NCBI GenBank assembly: GCA_012270695.1 | Contig: JAAXHV010000192.1 | Span: forward strand, 1-10,000 | DNA length: 10,000 bases | Source of the DNA: Gammaproteobacteria bacterium | Lineage (GTDB): Bacteria > Pseudomonadota > Gammaproteobacteria > Eutrophobiales > Eutrophobiaceae | Direction: 5' to 3' | Shown here: positions 8,032-10,000 of the stretch, one piece after another | Layout: every line of letters begins with the position of its first letter | How positions within the stretch are numbered: the first letter of the stretch is position 1 | The notes under the pieces: model-generated | What the model was told of the DNA's origin: nothing | What the model saw: only the letters and a program-made list of their open reading frames with translations | The model's database searches: none | Position numbers and translations under genes: made by a program

Positions 8032-8499
8032 TTATTTGCTGAAAGGCGGCGGACCGCTGATGTTGATGGTTCCCACCATGCCCTGTTGTTCGTGGCCGTC
8101 CTTATGGCAGTACAGTTTCAGGTTTCTGCCCTTGGTCATGGGATAAAAGAACCATTCGACGGTGGCGCCGGGTTTGAGTTCGATATCGTTAACGGCGCCA
8201 TGGATCTCAGTGATGGTCTTACCTGAACTGTCCGCGACTTCCACCTTTCGAGTGAATATGTGTGTCGCGAAGGCATCCGAGGTGAAGTAATGGTCGTCCG
8301 AACTGGGGTTGTGCAACACCAGCTTGTAGTATTTGCCCCGTTCGAAGGAAAGGTTATCCGGGACAAACTTCATTTCTTCATCGGCGGTTCCGAGGCTTAC
8401 CTTGACTTCAATGGCCTGAGGACCGTGACGTTTCTCCTCGGCCCACAGTGAAGACGCGCACAACACGATGATCAATACCGCCAATTTGTGAAATTTCAT
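8032..8499 (-). CDS. Secreted cupredoxin-like (type 1 copper) protein
   Basis: This 155-residue protein begins with a signal peptide (MKFHKLAVLIIVLCASSLWA, cleavage near Ala20-Glu21), so the mature form is periplasmic. The mature chain is a single cupredoxin domain. A His in SSDDHYF (His70) and the C-terminal cluster Cys131-x4-His136-x4-Met141 in CHKDGHEQQGM give the full ligand set of a type 1 copper site; His132 directly after the Cys is an extra potential ligand. Plausible roles are copper tolerance, as in CopI-like plastocyanin-type proteins, or electron transfer. An ATG 33 bp upstream (8532) would give a longer form, but it falls inside the probable -10 box and would bury the signal peptide, while 8499 has a GGGA site 7 nt upstream. 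The gene converges on the regulator with a 21-bp gap and does not belong to the hyu operon. Confidence 0.87.
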   Translation of the reverse strand: MKFHKLAVLIIVLCASSLWAEEKRHGPQAIEVKVSLGTADEEMKFVPDNLSFERGKYYKLVLHNPSSDDHYFTSDAFATHIFTRKVEVADSSGKTITEIHGAVNDIELKPGATVEWFFYPMTKGRNLKLYCHKDGHEQQGMVGTINISGPPPFSK

Positions 8500-8530
8500 A
8501 AGCTTTTCCCAAGTTGAAGGGACAATGATC

Positions 8531-8561
8531 ACAATATCAGGAATTTTTCCTGTATTGTCAA
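8531..8561 (-). promoter_or_regulatory. Cupredoxin promoter with dyad in a 19-bp spacer
   Basis: Read on the minus strand, a perfect -35 box TTGACA (8556-8561) and a -10-like TATTGT (8531-8536) are separated by 19 bp. The spacer carries CAGGAA-AAA-TTCCTG (8538-8552), and the dyad extends through TATTGT/ACAATA on both sides with one bulged base. The dyad centre (8545) is within 1 bp of the spacer centre (8546). Long spacers filled by a dyad are typical of promoters activated by MerR-family proteins. The arm sequence is not the CueR consensus as I know it, so the regulator is unknown. The implied transcript start leaves roughly 25 nt of leader before the ATG at 8499. Confidence 0.6.
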
Positions 8562-8641
8562 TGACATTTTCCCAAAGACTCCGGGACTCCGGGGTCGGAC
8601 CAAAGTAACCTGTTGATTATGCGGGATAAAAGGATGATTAG
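8562..8641. other. Rest of the divergent intergenic region
   Basis: Between the cupredoxin promoter and the small + strand ORFs this stretch holds an 8-bp tandem duplication, GACTCCGG at 8577-8584 and 8585-8592. It is followed by the small palindrome GGTC-G-GACC (8593-8601), which forms CGGGGTCGGACC with its left neighbour. A good ribosome site (AAAAGGA, 8628-8634) precedes the ATG at 8642. No convincing + strand promoter was found. Confidence 0.5.
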
Positions 8642-8698
8642 ATGCCTGATTCAATGCTTAAACAACGTTTTTTGACGGCAATAACATCACGGAGATGA
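8642..8698 (+). CDS. 18-codon ORF upstream of and overlapping the coiled-coil ORF
   Basis: The frame reads MPDSMLKQRFLTAITSRR and starts 7 nt after AAAAGGA, a good ribosome site. Its TGA (8696-8698) overlaps the ATG of the next ORF (ATGA, 8695-8698). Codons 9-11 are CGT TTT TTG, so an in-frame T TTT TTG heptamer is present at 8668-8674. A -1 slip there leads without any stop into the coiled-coil frame and would give a single 67-residue protein. It may be a leader cistron, the true N-terminus of the downstream protein reached by frameshifting, or the remnant of a gene that lost one T from the run. No homology is recognised. Confidence 0.35.
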   Translation: MPDSMLKQRFLTAITSRR

Positions 8699-8844
8699 AT
8701 ACTCAGATCAATGATCTGCGCGCGGACATGCAAGCCCAATTCGCCCAGATGCGCGAGCGCATCCACGAATTGAGCGAGCGCGTGGCCCGGATAGAAACCC
8801 GCCTGGATATAGCCGCCGATCCTGCCGGCGACCTGGACGGCTGA
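8695..8844 (+). CDS. Small coiled-coil protein
   Basis: This 49-residue ORF encodes a charged amphipathic helix running from about INDLRADMQAQF to VARIETRLD (residues 5-38), with hydrophobic residues at heptad-like spacing (I5, L8, M12, F16, M19, I23, L26, V30, I33, L37). It looks like the C-terminal helix of the many small proteobacterial proteins that form coiled-coil oligomers, whose function is unknown. The only nearby ribosome-site-like sequence, GGAG, directly touches the ATG and is too close to work, so translation probably depends on the upstream 18-codon ORF by ATGA coupling or frameshifting. In its own frame the region is open back to the TAA at 8659 without another ATG. Its stop lies in the left arm of the palindrome shared with dnaE2. 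The protein is probably real, but its N-terminus is uncertain. Confidence 0.5.
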   Translation: MNTQINDLRADMQAQFAQMRERIHELSERVARIETRLDIAADPAGDLDG

Positions 8845-8871
8845 CCCCGAGAAGACGCGTCGGGGGTCAGC
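8840..8871. terminator. Palindrome between convergent genes, containing both stop codons
   Basis: GCTGACCCCGA (8840-8850) and TCGGGGGTCAGC (8860-8871) form a stem of about 11 bp with one bulged G and a 9-nt loop. The + strand TGA of the small coiled-coil gene (8842-8844) and the minus-strand TGA of dnaE2 (8867-8869) lie in mirror positions in the arms. It can fold on either transcript and so could act as a shared bidirectional terminator, although neither side has a clear T-run. The CTGACCCC/GGGGTCAG arms also resemble a REP-type repeat. Confidence 0.6.
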
Positions 8872-10000
8872 AGAAGTCCCTGGATTTCAGTTGCATATTT
8901 CCGAGCCAGGGGCTGAGATCGGTACACTGTCGCGCTACGAGGTGCAATACGCCGTCCTGTTTTTGTACCACGCCGGATATTTCCAGGAGTCTGGCCGCCG
9001 TCAGCATAGCGCCTTGTTTTGCGAAGATTGAAGGCCATATCACGCTATTGATAAACCCGGTTTCATCCTCCAGGGTGAAAAACATGACCCCGGAAGAGGT
9101 AGCGGGTCGCTGGCGGCTGGTGACGATACCCGCGGCCCGGGCCCAGGCGTTGTCGCCCAATTCCCAAAGTCCTGTTGACGTGGTAACGCCCCGTTTATCC
9201 AAGCGTTTGCGTAACAGGGCCAGCGGGTGGCGGCGCAAGGTAAAGCCGATACTGGCGTAATCCGCCAGGATATTTTCCCCTTCCCGGGGCTTACGCAGCA
9301 TAAGGTCGGTTTCTTCTTCGCCAGGCGCGGAGAACAGGGGAGCGCCTGGTCCCGGGTCCAGGACATCCCAGCAGGCGCGGTGACGGTCTTTGCCGATGCC
9401 GTTCAAGGCATCGGCGTCTGCCAGACTCATCAGGTCTCCTTTATCCAATCCCGTACGCGCCGCAATATCCTGTACACTGGCATACCTGCCCTGTTTTCGC
9501 TCAAGCGCCAGGACATGGGCGCCGGCATGGGACAAGCCCTTGACCAGGCGCAAACCCAGGCGCAGGGTTGCGAGCGTTCCGGCCTGCCCCGGGGCGCCCT
9601 CCAGGGTGCAATCATAATTGCTCTCGTTCACGTCAACGGGCAGAACGGTCACGCCATGGCGCTGAGCGTCCTGCACCAGTTGCGCCGGCCGGTAGAACCC
9701 AAGAGGCTGGCTGTTCAGCAGGGCACAGGTGAAAGCGGCCGGGTAATAATATTTCAACCAGGATGACACGTAAGCGAGCAGGGCAAAGCTGGCGGAATGG
9801 GATTCGGGAAAGCCGTATTCGCCAAATCCTTTTATCTGGTTGAAGATCTGGCGCGCAAAACTTTCCGGGTAGCCCCGCGCTTTCATGCCGCCCAACAATT
9901 TTTTTTCAAACGGCTCCAGTCCGCCCTTGCGGTGCCATGCAGCCATGCAACGCCGCAGCTGATCCGCTTCCCCCGCGCTGAACCCCGCAGCGACCATCGC
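8867..10000 (-). CDS. dnaE2: Error-prone DNA polymerase DnaE2 (ImuC), C-terminal part
   Basis: About the last 378 codons of a DnaE2/ImuC translesion polymerase are present; the gene enters from the right edge and its start is outside the window. DnaE2 works with ImuA/ImuB in damage-induced mutagenic repair in many proteobacteria. Recognisable DnaE2 sequence runs from VAAGFSAGEADQLRR through the signature GFGEYGFPESHSASFALL (57-74 counting from the Met at 9997), CALLNSQPLGFYRPAQLVQDA, VDVNESNYDCTLE, a helix-hairpin-helix region (VQDIAARTGL) and a C-terminal OB-fold (ARAAGIVTSRQ ... FFTLEDETGFINSVIW). The Met at 9997 is internal: upstream codons stay open and the full family is over 1000 residues. 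The end reads LKSRDFC; as I recall the family usually ends in SRDF plus one basic residue, so only the last residue is odd. The stop codon falls in the palindrome shared with the convergent gene. An imuA-imuB pair is expected to the right. Confidence 0.93.
   Translation of the reverse strand, partial: AMVAAGFSAGEADQLRRCMAAWHRKGGLEPFEKKLLGGMKARGYPESFARQIFNQIKGFGEYGFPESHSASFALLAYVSSWLKYYYPAAFTCALLNSQPLGFYRPAQLVQDAQRHGVTVLPVDVNESNYDCTLEGAPGQAGTLATLRLGLRLVKGLSHAGAHVLALERKQGRYASVQDIAARTGLDKGDLMSLADADALNGIGKDRHRACWDVLDPGPGAPLFSAPGEEETDLMLRKPREGENILADYASIGFTLRRHPLALLRKRLDKRGVTTSTGLWELGDNAWARAAGIVTSRQRPATSSGVMFFTLEDETGFINSVIWPSIFAKQGAMLTAARLLEISGVVQKQDGVLHLVARQCTDLSPWLGNMQLKSRDFC

Noticed and set aside
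8011..8035. AATAA...TTATT inverted repeat between the TetR gene and the cupredoxin gene as terminator
   Set aside because: Only about 5 A/T pairs with a long loop; too weak to support a terminator call.
8500..8532. Eleven-residue longer start for the cupredoxin at 8532
   Set aside because: The ATG falls in the probable -10 box and would place polar residues before the signal peptide.
9227..9766. Plus-strand open frame (179 codons) opposite dnaE2
   Set aside because: It is antisense to conserved DnaE2 sequence and shows no motif or ribosome site.

Overview
The window most likely comes from a proteobacterium, and a gammaproteobacterium or close relative is the best guess. The reasons are a TonB-dependent outer-membrane receptor (so a Gram-negative envelope), a DnaE2-type mutasome polymerase, moderately GC-rich DNA judged by eye, tight Shine-Dalgarno-led gene packing, and short GGGGTCAG/GGGGACAG palindromes of a kind familiar in these genomes. 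No rRNA, tRNA, CRISPR array, transposase or phage gene was seen, so the taxonomy is an inference.

Positions 5-8010 hold five genes on the + strand that read as one operon: hyuA and hyuB (two subunits of a hydantoinase/oxoprolinase-type ATP-dependent ring-opening enzyme), a TonB-dependent outer-membrane receptor, an NCS1/CodB-type inner-membrane permease, and a TetR-family regulator. hyuA and hyuB abut with no gap, hyuB and the receptor are 25 bp apart, and the permease and regulator overlap by 4 bp. The only sizeable gap (80 bp, before the permease) holds a strong hairpin. Together they suggest a complete path for a small cyclic amide, imide or pyrimidine-like compound: outer-membrane capture, inner-membrane import, cytoplasmic ring opening and a dedicated regulator. 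The substrate is not readable from the sequence. The operon's promoter and possibly further genes lie left of the window.

Positions 8032-8499 hold a convergent minus-strand gene for a secreted cupredoxin-like copper protein. Its promoter region contains a consensus -35 box and a 19-bp spacer filled by a near-perfect dyad, an architecture like that of MerR-family-controlled promoters.

Positions 8500-8694 are mostly non-coding and lie between divergent genes. They hold the cupredoxin promoter, an 8-bp tandem repeat and an 18-codon ORF. That ORF leads into a 49-residue coiled-coil ORF (8695-8844), either by an ATGA overlap or by a -1 slip at an in-frame T TTT TTG heptamer.

From 8867 to the right edge is the C-terminal part of dnaE2 on the minus strand. 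Its stop codon and that of the small coiled-coil gene sit in opposite arms of one palindrome.
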